Shown here: positions 40,801 to 49,179 of the stretch, one piece after another
Layout of the letters: each line of letters begins with the position of its first letter
Position numbering within the stretch: the stretch's first letter is position 1
Assembly: GCA_013289585.1 (NCBI GenBank)
Contig: JABCZR010000026.1
Coordinates: 1-56,236 of the forward strand
Direction: 5' to 3'
Length of the DNA: 56,236 bases
Origin: Acidobacteriota bacterium
GTDB taxonomy: Bacteria > Acidobacteriota > Terriglobia > Acidiferrales > UBA7541
The notes under the pieces: model-generated
Database searches by the model: none
What the model was told of the DNA's origin: nothing
Seen by the model: only the letters and a program-made list of their open reading frames with translations
Made by a program: the position numbers and the translations under genes

Positions 40801-41180
40801 CCGCTGCTGCTTCCCTGCGCAGAAATGTTGAAATTTCCGATGGCAGCATTGGCGGTGGCGCCGAAGAAAATGGAGGTGGTCGCTCCGGAGGCCACGGAGA
40901 AAGGGCTGGCGGGATTGGAAGTCACTCCGGCGGGGAGCGAAGCGAGCGTTATCTGAACGGAACCCGCGAAACCGTTCAGGGAGTTGACAGTGAGATTCAC
41001 GCTGGAGCTGGTGGCGCCCTGAGCGACGGAAACAGAATCCGCCGAAAGCCCCAGGGAAAAGTCTGGAGCCGGTGGTGGAGGCTGGATGGCTGAGGAAGCT
41101 CCGCCGCCACCACAACCGGAAAAAGTGGCCAGGGAAAGGAGGACCGCGGCGAGCGGGACGCCCTGATGTAACCGTCCCAT
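37887..41180 (-). CDS. Large surface lipoprotein with BACON-like, beta-propeller and IPT/TIG domains
   Basis: The 1097-residue product has a lipoprotein signal with lipobox LATFSGC, so Cys23 is the likely acylation site. A glycine run follows. An Ig-like or BACON-like domain (about 40-150), a propeller-like repeat region (TVWVGS; DAADESQLLFGIS-type strands), two or more IPT/TIG domains (ITLTGQNFSGKAQIKLG; LTIRGSGFQSGATVSLNG) and more propeller repeats fill the rest. It looks like an adhesin or a cell-surface binding protein, with no catalytic motif. A promoter lies at 41272-41299. ATG at 41180 is chosen over the TTG at 41195 for the signal peptide. Confidence 0.8.
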   Translation of the reverse strand: MGRLHQGVPLAAVLLSLATFSGCGGGGASSAIQPPPPAPDFSLGLSADSVSVAQGATSSSVNLTVNSLNGFAGSVQITLASLPAGVTSNPASPFSVASGATTSIFFGATANAAIGNFNISAQGSSSGLSHSAPLTLTVQGAAAAPLPRTSFVRTDSTFSADTPFGEPHHRHIAYDPANQHVFVANRAMNRVEVFSTSSQTRLAQIAIPGASSADLSADGSTVWVGSILQQVFAIDTASLRLTSRHLLSGLTPLPGTIFNRPIEVLSLSNGKFLIRLRQPVSSQALLALWDPASNTLTDLTSAAPVIFQQGVGVLARSGDHSKVLVAANDSSGELAVFNGSGTIIAGPRTLGAGSISQVAANPDGSLLAAVLSSNGTTQLLLLDGMLNQIAVYTPATVHGAIFSRDGKSLYVCESLANASFVTVLDGHTAQQLGRVPDTWIQGVSSEIEDADESQLLFGISNRGVSFIDAAAPAAISSPAPVLALAPTLQPSEGPNAGGTSITLTGQNFSGKAQIKLGTQLASGVSVASSTQILANSPPSVSNGAVNATAFFDNGWLALAPNAFSYGPQILQILPNAGANAGGDVVQIYGYGFGGDATKITVKIGGTNATVQKVESVTSIASSLGLDASYPFSLERITLQTPPGSSGKTDLVLAAPAGSATSPKAFQYLQSVQSYSKPAFNRFLLYDPQRQRLYLSNVDHIDVFDLQLNEVVLQLYPPGGPPPNAGLRGLALTPDGSQLIVADFGAQNVYLIDPVKATGTTVSVGGVPGFTNSGPARVAATSTQTVFVGLSGEGGSSGACSMCLAQLDLTASPPTIQPASQPEVASLTGAPSVQSSASGDQVFLAFGSAPGGPLAFWNASTPNQFVTSAADASTSDLGTASDGTMFALQSNGTTEIHAADLSLAAVPTSAELAQIPGRTFVPGMTLHPSGALIYQPFLTGPPGGAGVRGGVDILDAHSGVLRLRLFLPQQFMTDVDALHASFLTTDENGQRLFAITSTDGTAQNTAVTVAQLAAVPLGIGTISPSIAAVSGVTTLTIRGSGFQSGATVSLNGKTAAVTFKDINTLSVMAPSLTPGPQQIVITNPDGETVSLDAAITAN

Positions 41181-41271
41181 GAAACGACCCCACAAATTTT
41201 CCGCGCGAGCAGCCGTTGGCGGAGACGAGCCGCAGCGGCAGATGCGCTTGCCCTGAGAGAAAGCCAGAGCA

Positions 41272-41299
41272 ACAATAGCCTATATGTTGTAATTGTCAA
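41272..41299 (-). promoter_or_regulatory. Promoter of the large lipoprotein gene
   Basis: TTGACA (41299-41294), a 16-base spacer and TATTGT (41277-41272) on the minus strand, an AT-rich island in GC-rich DNA. Transcription should start near 41265, about 85 nt before the ATG. Confidence 0.7.
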
Positions 41300-41335
41300 G
41301 TTAAGAAATATTGGAGAAAATGTCGCGGCTAAAAC

Positions 41336-41368
41336 AAAGAGCGTCCCGGTGTGACCGGGACGCTCTTT
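41336..41368. terminator. Bidirectional intrinsic terminator downstream of the bactofilin gene
   Basis: AAAGAGCGTCCCGG (41336-41349) and CCGGGACGCTCTTT (41355-41368) form a perfect 14-bp stem around a 5-nt loop, ending in T on both strands. It ends the bactofilin transcript on the minus strand and would isolate it from the lipoprotein promoter downstream. Confidence 0.88.
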
Positions 41369-41393
41369 GAAGCAAAACTTAATGGATGGAGGG

Positions 41394-41948
41394 TTAGATC
41401 GTTTTCGTAGCCGGCGCTCCGGCATTGGCCGAAGAACTCCGGGCAAACGCGTTCGAACCGGATTCTTTCTCCGCGCTCTTGTCGATCTCGATGGAGCCCT
41501 TGAAGTAGGCGCCGTCTTCGATCATGATGCGGGCGGTGGTCAGGTCGCCGTTGACCGAACCATCCTTTTTGATTTCAATGCGGTCTTTCGCGCGAAGATT
41601 TCCCTTCACGCTGCCGTATACCACGACCTCGCGGGCAATGATGTCGGCGGTTACTTTTGCAGTGGCCCCGACGGTCAGCTTCCGCTCATCTAGCTGGATC
41701 AGTCCTTCGACCGAACCATCGATCAGCAGATCTTCATTGCCGGAGATTTCGCCTTTCACGTGCAGGCTGGCCCCGAGCCGCGCAGTCGAGCGGTCCGCGG
41801 TCGAGCCCAAAGGACGCATGGCATCTGTACTCATTGCGGTTGTTCCCTCCCAAGTCGCCGAAGCGTTCTTCGGCGGCTGATTCGTTTGAAAGTTTTTTGG
41901 ATCCGGTTGCCCCGTTTGCGGCGCATCCGGTTTCTTATTGCCCCACAT
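41394..41948 (-). CDS. Bactofilin family cytoskeletal protein
   Basis: The 184-residue product starts at 41948, where GGAGG lies four bases before the ATG, and not at 42107. A Pro/Gln-rich N-terminal tail leads into a right-handed beta-helix of hydrophobic and glycine-rich repeats (VKGEISGNEDLLIDGSVEG; VTADIIAREVVVYGSVKGN; GSVNGDLTTARIMIEDG). Bactofilins polymerise without nucleotide and organise envelope or cell-shape factors. It has a terminator downstream and stands alone, so no partner is implied. Confidence 0.9.
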   Translation of the reverse strand: MWGNKKPDAPQTGQPDPKNFQTNQPPKNASATWEGTTAMSTDAMRPLGSTADRSTARLGASLHVKGEISGNEDLLIDGSVEGLIQLDERKLTVGATAKVTADIIAREVVVYGSVKGNLRAKDRIEIKKDGSVNGDLTTARIMIEDGAYFKGSIEIDKSAEKESGSNAFARSSSANAGAPATKTI

Positions 41949-42167
41949 CGGTCCTCCCAAAGGGACAGCACCAGCCCGCGCAGATTTCCGGCTGGGGTAC
42001 TGCAAACTGTATTCCCCGGAAGCGCGCGCAGCAATTAAAGTGTGAAAATGCTGTTCCAGACAGTTACTAGACTTTGGGACAGGATGCGCCAGGGCTAGGA
42101 GGGCCATCCACGAAAAGTCTGCTGGATTGGCGCGGAAATGTAAAGCGCGGCTTGCTCCGGGATGGTG

Positions 42168-43373
42168 CTAAGCGGTGGGTTTGTCCGGAACGGGCTGGGT
42201 GGCGACAAAATCTTCGTGGAAGCGGCGGGAGTAGGAATCGAGCAGTTCCACGATTCGCTCGTGGCTGGGCGACTTCAGGACGAAACCAACGTGGTGGTAC
42301 TTCGTGACGCGATAGACGATTTCCGGATCGGTGAAGGCAGACGTGTCGGGAGTTTCCTGCCGCGCGAGTGAAAGAACCACGCCGGCATAGTCTCGACGCA
42401 TCGGAGGAAGCTCGTAGGGCTGCTTCCCTGCCCCGACTTCCAGCCGCGCCCACTCGCGCCACAGGTTGATGCCGCTGGCCGCTTCGATGAGGTCCGAGAT
42501 GTAGGCGCCGCCGACGCGCGCGGCGACTTCGATGAAATAGAATTTGCCGTCGGCGTGCGACTTCAGGAATTCGGCATGCGTGACCCCGCGAACGAAACCG
42601 AGACCCTCCAGCAAATTGCGATTGAGCTGCTCCAGTGTTTTGGTTTCTTCTGCGTCATGCGGAAGCGTGCGCGTGGTGAACACACCGCCGTGATGCGAGG
42701 TATCCAGCGGCGGGGTTCCGTAGGCATGGGCGGCCGCGAATACAACGCCGCGCTCGGATGCGACGCTGTCGACATGAAAGACGGTACCGGGGACGAATTG
42801 TTCCAGCAAATAAAAAGATTGTTGATCGCCGAGCTGGTCCAGCCACGGCCATAGCTCGTCCGGGAAATGAATCTTCTTCATGCCGATGCCTGAGGCTTGC
42901 GAGCGCGGTTTCAGTAGCCAAGGGCCGGGAACGCGCGCCATGAATTCGCGAAGGTTGTCGTAATTGAGAACGTGGACGAACTCGGGCACCAGAATGCCCG
43001 CTTCCCTGGCCCGCGAGCGCATGGCCAGTTTGTCGCGAAAATACCGAATGGTCGTGAGGCCCATACCTGGAATGCGGAGGTGTTCGCGCAGAGCGGAAAC
43101 GTTTTCCATATCAAATTCATCGAGCGCGACGATGCGGTCAATTTGCCGGGAGCGCGCGAAGTAACTCACCGAATAGATCAGTCCTTGCAACGGGAGGTCT
43201 TCCGGCATGGTGAACACATGGTCAATGCATTCGAACGGCCAGTTGGCGTTGCGGAACTTCTCTACCGTCAGAAGCAGAACGCGGCAGCCAATGGCCTTGC
43301 AGGTGCGGATGAATTCCTGGCCCTTTTCGTAGGAGCTGACACAGAGGATGGTGAGAGGCCGGCCTTCCTGCAT
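42168..43373 (-). CDS. ATP-grasp domain protein, ligase of unknown substrate
   Basis: The 401-residue protein carries an ATP-grasp fold: a Rossmann-like start (LTILCVSSYEKGQEFIRTCKA), the ATP lysines in WLLKPRSQASGIGMKKI, YLLEQFVPGTVFHVDSV, and the metal-binding FIEVAARVGGAYISDLI. Such enzymes join a carboxylate to an amine via acyl phosphate, and relatives make peptides and secondary metabolites. No carrier or accessory gene is nearby. It is upstream of the bactofilin gene with a 219-bp gap. Confidence 0.8.
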   Translation of the reverse strand: MQEGRPLTILCVSSYEKGQEFIRTCKAIGCRVLLLTVEKFRNANWPFECIDHVFTMPEDLPLQGLIYSVSYFARSRQIDRIVALDEFDMENVSALREHLRIPGMGLTTIRYFRDKLAMRSRAREAGILVPEFVHVLNYDNLREFMARVPGPWLLKPRSQASGIGMKKIHFPDELWPWLDQLGDQQSFYLLEQFVPGTVFHVDSVASERGVVFAAAHAYGTPPLDTSHHGGVFTTRTLPHDAEETKTLEQLNRNLLEGLGFVRGVTHAEFLKSHADGKFYFIEVAARVGGAYISDLIEAASGINLWREWARLEVGAGKQPYELPPMRRDYAGVVLSLARQETPDTSAFTDPEIVYRVTKYHHVGFVLKSPSHERIVELLDSYSRRFHEDFVATQPVPDKPTA

Positions 43374-43422
43374 TCAACGCCCCCTGAAGAACGCGCGACG
43401 TGAGCGCGGATTATACAGCGGG

Positions 43423-44193
43423 CTAGCGCGCCGGATAAAGAAATTGCAGAACCGGGCCGACGCGCTGGGCCCAGGCGAGTTCGTTGTGTTCCGCGCCTTC
43501 CACACGTTCATAGTGCAGGTCGTGATCGAGTTGCCAGCCTTTTTCCAACAATCCATCGCGAAATTTCTCCACGTCCGGCACGATGCGCGGTCCTTCCCGC
43601 GTTCCGATGTCGAGCCAGATACGCGGACGGGGATCGATGCTGGTTTTCTGAACGAAGCGTTGAATCACCAGCTGATTCCACCAGACGGACGGGGATAAAG
43701 CAGCAATCTTGCCAAAGACTCGCGAATGCTTCAGGCCGAGGTAGAGAGAGACTAGTCCCCCCAGCGAAGAGCCGCCGATTCCTGTATTTTGGGCATCCGA
43801 GAGGGTTCGGTATTCGTGATCGAGGAAGGGCTTCACTTCTTCCAGCAGGAATTTTGCGTAGCGATCCGCGCGTCCTCCGCCGAGCCTGGGTACGGGCGTT
43901 GGCGTATACTCTCGAATGCGCGCTTTGGTGTTGTAGATCCCCACGATGATGAGCGGCTCGACCGTTCCGCTCTCGATGCATTGATCCGCGGTCTGGCCGA
44001 CGTGCCAATCCTGCCCGGGAATGAAAGACGTGGCGCCATCAAAAAGGTTCTGGCCATCCTGGAGGTAGAGAACAGGGAAATGGCGCCAGGACTGTTCCGC
44101 GTAGCCGGGCGGAGTGTAAATGATGATGTCGCGCTGATTGCGCAGGAAACGCGAGCGAAACTTTTCGAGCTTGCGGAGCTGTCCGGAACTCAC
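43423..44193 (-). CDS. Alpha/beta-hydrolase esterase (enterochelin esterase-like)
   Basis: The 256-residue product is an esterase D/enterochelin esterase-like hydrolase. Nucleophile Ser143 is in GGSSLGG (nucleophile elbow), an oxyanion region is near IIVGIYNTK, and GAEHNELAW near the end gives the likely catalytic His. It lacks a signal peptide. The GTG start overlaps the pyruvate carboxylase stop by 4 bp (GTGA), so it is translationally coupled to pycA, an odd partner for such an enzyme. The substrate is unknown. Confidence 0.85.
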   Translation of the reverse strand: MSSGQLRKLEKFRSRFLRNQRDIIIYTPPGYAEQSWRHFPVLYLQDGQNLFDGATSFIPGQDWHVGQTADQCIESGTVEPLIIVGIYNTKARIREYTPTPVPRLGGGRADRYAKFLLEEVKPFLDHEYRTLSDAQNTGIGGSSLGGLVSLYLGLKHSRVFGKIAALSPSVWWNQLVIQRFVQKTSIDPRPRIWLDIGTREGPRIVPDVEKFRDGLLEKGWQLDHDLHYERVEGAEHNELAWAQRVGPVLQFLYPAR

Positions 44194-47100
44194 GGCGCGA
44201 TGGTCACCAGAAGATCTTTCGCTTCGACATGCTGTCCGGAGTTCACCAGAAGTTTTATGATGCGGCCAGAAATGGGCGCGTAGATATTGGACTGCATTTT
44301 CATAGCTTCGAGGGTAAGAAGTTTCGCCCCGCGTTCCACCGTGTGATTGGCCTGCACGGCAATGCCGCTGATTACGCCGGCCGTTGGAGCGGCCACCTGG
44401 CCGGGATCGGCGGGATCGGCCTTTGGATGGGCGCGCTCAACGACTCGCAGCGCCCGATCGCGGACGTTTACTTCGCGCGGCTGGCCGTTCAATTCGAAAA
44501 AGAGCGTGCGCGTGCCGTCGGGGTGAGGTTCGCTGATGGTCAGAAATTTGATGATCAGAGACTTTCCCGATTCGATCTCGACAGTGACTTCTTCGCCGGA
44601 TTTCAAACCGTAGAAAAACGCGGGCGTGGGCAACACGCTGACGTCGGAATAGGTTTGCCGGAACTTGTCATACTTCGTGAAAACTTCGGGATAGAGCAGG
44701 TAACTCAACAAGTCATCGCGGCCGATGGCATGGCCGAGCTTCTTCTCGAGTGATTTCTGCTCTTCGTCCAACTTTACGGCTTCCAAATTCGAACCGGGGC
44801 GGCCTTTCAGCGGGACCTGGCCGCGAAGAATGATTTTTTGCAGTTTCTTCGGCCAACCGCCGGGTGGGACGCCGAGAACCCCGGAAAACATCTCCACGAC
44901 CGAATTTGGAAATGAAACGTGATGCTTTTCGTCGAGTTTCAAAATGTCGTCCGGCTGCATTTCTTTGGCCATCAGGAAAAGCGTCATATCGCCAACGACC
45001 TTACTGGACGGCGTCACTTTTACAATATCGCCGAAAAGCTGGTTCACTTCGGCGTACATTTTTTCCGCTTCGCGCCAACGGTGGCCAAGACCCATGGCCG
45101 CGGCCTGCTCGCGCAAGTTGGTGTACTGGCCGCCGGGAATTTCGTGTTGATATAGGCGAGCTGAGCCGGCCCTGGGTCCGGAGTCGAACGGCAAGTAATA
45201 ATTGCGGACCGTCTCCCAATAATCGGAACACTCGTTGAGCGTTTCGCTGTCGAGTTGCGTGTCGCGCGGCGTGTGTCGCAGAGCTTCGACGATGGAATTA
45301 AGATTTGGCTGGCTGGTGCCGCCGCTCATAGCCGCAATGGCAGCATCGGCCACATCAACTCCCGCTTCCGCTGCTTTCAGCACGGAAGCGGCGTTAATGC
45401 CGCTGGTATCGTGTGAATGAAAATGGATCGGGATAGCGATTTCCTCGCGAAGCGTTTTCACCAATTCGAACGCAGCATACGGTTTGCACAGGCCGGCCAT
45501 GTCCTTGATGGCGAGAAAATGCGCGCCGAGTTTTTCGAGCTGTCTGGCCATCGCAACGTAATACTTCAGCGAGTATTTCGGCCGGCCTTTGTCGAGAATG
45601 TCGCCGGTGTAGCAGATGGCAGGCTCGCAAACAGCTCCGGTTTCGAGAACCGCATCAATGGAAACACGCATGTTCTCAATGGAATTAAGCGAATCAAAGA
45701 TGCGGAAAATGTCGATGCCCTGAGACTGCGCTTCGCGTACAAACTCGATAATGACGTTGTCGGGATATGAAGCGTAACCGACGGCGTTGGCGCCGCGAAG
45801 CAGCATCTGGAAACAAATATTGGGGATGCGCTGCCGGAGCTCGCGCAAACGCTGCCAGGGATCCTCGTGGAGAAAGCGAAGCGTCGTGTCAAACGTTGCG
45901 CCGCCCCACATCTCCAGACTGAAAAGATTCGGCAGGCGCTGCGCAACCGCGTTTGCCGTGGCAAGCAAATCGTGGGTACGGACGCGTGTAGCCATCAGCG
46001 ATTGATGAGCGTCACGAAAGGTCGTATCCGTGATCAGCAGTCGTTTCTCTTTGCGCGCCCAGGCACCAAATTTTTTGGGACCAAGTTTTTGGAGAAGTTG
46101 CCGCGTTCCCGGTGGCGAGACGATTCCTGCGGCGGCGGGAATCACGGGCGTTTCAAATTCTTGCGGAGCCTGCTTCCCTTTCACTTCCGGATTGCCGTTC
46201 AGAATGACGTCGCCGACGTAAGAAAGCAGCTTGCTGGCGCGATCGCCGCGGCTCGGAAAGCGGAATAATTCGGGAGACTCGTCGAGAAAGGAAGTAGTAA
46301 CTTCGCCCGCGCGAAACTTCGGGTGGTTCACCACGTTCTCGACAAACGGAATATTCGTTTTTACGCCGCGAATTCGGAATTCCCGGAGCGCACGGTCCAT
46401 GCGCTGGCAGGCTTCGGGCAGATTCGAACCCCACGCGGTGACTTTGACGAGCAGCGAATCGTAATACGCGGCGAGCATCGCGCCGGCGTAGGCGGTGCCG
46501 CCGTCGAGGCGAATTCCGAAGCCCGCGGGGGAACGATACGTGGAGATTTTTCCGTAGTCCGGGGCGAAATTCTTTTCCGGATCCTCGGTGGTCACGCGGC
46601 ATTGCAGGGCAGCGCCATTCAGCGGAACGCTCTCCTGTTTCGGCAGAGACATCGGCGGCTCATGCAGTTGGTGTCCTTGCGCGACGAGAATCTGCGAGCG
46701 CACAAGATCGATGCCGGTGATCACTTCGGTCACCGTGTGTTCGACCTGGATGCGCGGGTTGACCTCGATGAAATAGCACTTCTGCGCGTCCACGTCGAAG
46801 AGAAACTCGACCGTGCCGGCGTTGCGATAGCCGGCTTTGCGCGCGAGATGCACCGCCGCGTCGCACAGCCCGCTGCGAATGCTCGCGGAAAGATTTGCTG
46901 CCGGAGCGACCTCGACCACTTTCTGGTGGCGGCGTTGCACGGAACAGTCGCGCTCGTAGAGGTGCAGCAAATTCCCGTGGTGATCGGCGAGAATCTGAAC
47001 TTCAAGATGCCGCGCGCGACGCAGATATTTTTCCAGAAACACAGAAGCGTCGCCGAAAGCGGAGCGCGCTTCACCCTGGGCTTCCTCGAGCAGGGCTTCG

Positions 47101-47648
47101 AGCTGCGAGTCATCGTGGACAACTCGCATGCCGCGCCCGCCTCCGCCCATCGCGGCTTTCACAATGACGGGATAACCAATTTCCTGCGCGATCGTGCGCG
47201 CTTCCGCAACAGACTTGACCGGCTTCTCCGTGCCGGGCAAAACGGGGACTCCCGCGGAAGCCGCAAGCCTTCGCGCTGCGGTCTTGTCTCCGAGCAATTC
47301 CAGCAGCTCAGGAGGCGGACCGATAAAGGTAATGCCGGCTTTCTGGCATGCGCGCGCGAAAGCCGGATTCTCCGAAAGAAAGCCATAGCCGGGGTGGATG
47401 GCGTCCACGCCCTTTTCCTTCGCGAGCGCAATAATTCCGGCGATGTCCAGATACGCCTCGACAGGGCCTTTGCCGGCGCCGATCTGGTAAGCCTCGTCGG
47501 CCTTGAAGCGGTGCAACGCCAGACGATCCTCTTGCGAATAAATCGCTACCGTTCTCAAGCCGAGCTCGTTCGCGGCGCGAAAGATGCGAATGGCGATCTC
47601 GCTGCGATTGGCGGCCAGCAGTTTCTGAATGGGTTTGGTCTTCTTCAT
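44190..47648 (-). CDS. pyc: Pyruvate carboxylase, single-chain
   Basis: The 1152-residue enzyme makes oxaloacetate from pyruvate and bicarbonate (anaplerosis). The biotin carboxylase part (about 1-455) has MGGGGRGMR and FIEVNPRIQVEHTVTE. The carboxyltransferase part has TTFRDAHQSLMATRVR, FHSHD and AIKDMAGL, whose Lys is probably carboxylated. The C-terminal biotinyl domain has EAMKM, with Lys1117 biotinylated. The start at 47648 (MKKTKPIQKLL) fits the family but has a poor ribosome binding site. Longer in-frame starts at 47693 and 47738 have none either. Confidence 0.95.
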   Translation of the reverse strand: MKKTKPIQKLLAANRSEIAIRIFRAANELGLRTVAIYSQEDRLALHRFKADEAYQIGAGKGPVEAYLDIAGIIALAKEKGVDAIHPGYGFLSENPAFARACQKAGITFIGPPPELLELLGDKTAARRLAASAGVPVLPGTEKPVKSVAEARTIAQEIGYPVIVKAAMGGGGRGMRVVHDDSQLEALLEEAQGEARSAFGDASVFLEKYLRRARHLEVQILADHHGNLLHLYERDCSVQRRHQKVVEVAPAANLSASIRSGLCDAAVHLARKAGYRNAGTVEFLFDVDAQKCYFIEVNPRIQVEHTVTEVITGIDLVRSQILVAQGHQLHEPPMSLPKQESVPLNGAALQCRVTTEDPEKNFAPDYGKISTYRSPAGFGIRLDGGTAYAGAMLAAYYDSLLVKVTAWGSNLPEACQRMDRALREFRIRGVKTNIPFVENVVNHPKFRAGEVTTSFLDESPELFRFPSRGDRASKLLSYVGDVILNGNPEVKGKQAPQEFETPVIPAAAGIVSPPGTRQLLQKLGPKKFGAWARKEKRLLITDTTFRDAHQSLMATRVRTHDLLATANAVAQRLPNLFSLEMWGGATFDTTLRFLHEDPWQRLRELRQRIPNICFQMLLRGANAVGYASYPDNVIIEFVREAQSQGIDIFRIFDSLNSIENMRVSIDAVLETGAVCEPAICYTGDILDKGRPKYSLKYYVAMARQLEKLGAHFLAIKDMAGLCKPYAAFELVKTLREEIAIPIHFHSHDTSGINAASVLKAAEAGVDVADAAIAAMSGGTSQPNLNSIVEALRHTPRDTQLDSETLNECSDYWETVRNYYLPFDSGPRAGSARLYQHEIPGGQYTNLREQAAAMGLGHRWREAEKMYAEVNQLFGDIVKVTPSSKVVGDMTLFLMAKEMQPDDILKLDEKHHVSFPNSVVEMFSGVLGVPPGGWPKKLQKIILRGQVPLKGRPGSNLEAVKLDEEQKSLEKKLGHAIGRDDLLSYLLYPEVFTKYDKFRQTYSDVSVLPTPAFFYGLKSGEEVTVEIESGKSLIIKFLTISEPHPDGTRTLFFELNGQPREVNVRDRALRVVERAHPKADPADPGQVAAPTAGVISGIAVQANHTVERGAKLLTLEAMKMQSNIYAPISGRIIKLLVNSGQHVEAKDLLVTIAP

Positions 47649-47791
47649 GTCAGGAACGAAAAATACATCGCGCGAAATTCTACATTGTTTCATGAACGCA
47701 GCGCGACCCGGCTGCGCTTTTTTTAATCTTCCCCACAAAGAAAATTCATGGCGTCCGGGAAAAGAGAATGGCAGGACAGTTTCGGATTGGC

Positions 47792-49114
47792 CTAATGCAT
47801 CGGTGGGCGCGCCTGCGGCGCCGTTGCCGATGAACCGGCATCCGCTGGAGCCGGCACGGCAGCCTTCAATTGTTCCAGCTGCGCTTGAACTTTCGCCCAG
47901 GCCTTGGGGTCGCTCTTTGTGGCATACGCCGCGTCCGGGTCAGAGAAAAAACGCAATAACTCTTCGCGCATCTCCGGCGGCGTTCCCACAAATTTTTGTG
48001 CCGCCAGCCTGTCCAACAGCTCGGCTTGCGCATCATCGTTCAATTTGTACTTGCCGGGCCCGGCTTCCTCGCCCAGGTCGAAGTTATCGTTCGGCAACGC
48101 CAGTTTTCCGTCGCCCCACGCCGTAAGCAGCTCGCGATATCGATCCAGCGTGGCATTAAAGCTGGCGCGGAACATCCGCTGCGTTTCTGGAGTTGGCGTC
48201 TTGAACTGGAGAACCTTGAGCGGCCCGAATTTGGGAATAATGCGGTAAAGAAAAGCGAGAAACTTTTCGCCGAACGTCGGCTTCTGATAGTCCTTGCCCC
48301 ATTCCTTTTCATAGTTCGAACGCGACAGGTTATAGCGGAATTTTCTCTGCGTCATCCCCGGCAAGTCGTCCTTGATTTCGTCCTTCTTCAGCGTCCACGC
48401 GATCTTGGTGGCTTTTGGAATCGTTTTGCTCACGCCGCGGCGGTAAGAGTTGAGCGCTTTAGTCTCGTTGGAGAGGATGTCCTTCATTTCCAGCCCGTAA
48501 GTCTCCCGAAAAGCCTGATTGAGCACGGGCTGAGACACTTCGAACCCGATGAAGTCGTGGTAACCGTCAGGGGCGTAGCTTTCCTGTGCTACCTCCAGCA
48601 CATCGAAGCCGAACTCCGTTTTTGCATGGGCTAGCGGATCTTCTTCGTAAGAGACGCTGTCTCCATATTTCTTTTTGAGCTTCGGATAAAGGATGGGAAC
48701 AGCGCGGTTAGTGGCCATGCGGTGGCCGTTATTGTCAGCGGCATAGTGAGCCAGCGACCCCAGGGCAAATGCATACTCGTCTAAATCTTTCGAATCGTGG
48801 AGGAGAGCCAGTATGAAATCACCGCTGCGCACGTAGTGGGTCAGTTCACTGAAAAAAGGATTGCCGTAAGGGTAGTAGCCCATGTCCTGAATAATGGAGC
48901 CGCCGTAGGCGTAGGCTTGGGCTCCGCTGAGCTCCTCTTCCGTGGCTTGCGGAAATCGCTTCAGGAGCAAGGGCTTGAGGTTGGTTTCCCAGGCGGCATC
49001 GATGATGGCTTCATGCGCGAGCACCGCGTATCCCTGCGCGGGAGCCGGCCAAACAAGCGCGAGCGCCAGGATGCAGATGAATATTCGTCGGAGGCCTTCG
49101 AACGGCCGCTTCAT
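47792..49114 (-). CDS. Secreted zinc-dependent phospholipase C-like protein
   Basis: The 440-residue product opens with a signal peptide (MKRPFEGLRRIFICILALALVWPAPAQG) and continues AVLAHEAIIDAAWE, where the His is a likely zinc ligand. HYVRSGDF and ALGSLAHYAADNNGH give further histidines in the order of the zinc-dependent phospholipase C family. The C-terminal half is a helical domain without recognised motifs. I see no further evidence for the substrate. The Met at 49114 has GAGA just upstream. It sits 65 bp downstream of the pseudo-receiver protease on the same strand. Confidence 0.75.
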   Translation of the reverse strand: MKRPFEGLRRIFICILALALVWPAPAQGYAVLAHEAIIDAAWETNLKPLLLKRFPQATEEELSGAQAYAYGGSIIQDMGYYPYGNPFFSELTHYVRSGDFILALLHDSKDLDEYAFALGSLAHYAADNNGHRMATNRAVPILYPKLKKKYGDSVSYEEDPLAHAKTEFGFDVLEVAQESYAPDGYHDFIGFEVSQPVLNQAFRETYGLEMKDILSNETKALNSYRRGVSKTIPKATKIAWTLKKDEIKDDLPGMTQRKFRYNLSRSNYEKEWGKDYQKPTFGEKFLAFLYRIIPKFGPLKVLQFKTPTPETQRMFRASFNATLDRYRELLTAWGDGKLALPNDNFDLGEEAGPGKYKLNDDAQAELLDRLAAQKFVGTPPEMREELLRFFSDPDAAYATKSDPKAWAKVQAQLEQLKAAVPAPADAGSSATAPQARPPMH

Positions 49115-49179
49115 TTTCTCGAAAGGCGAATAAGAGCCTCGCAGAAACTTTTTCTTCGCAAAAAGCACGGGCTGCCCCC

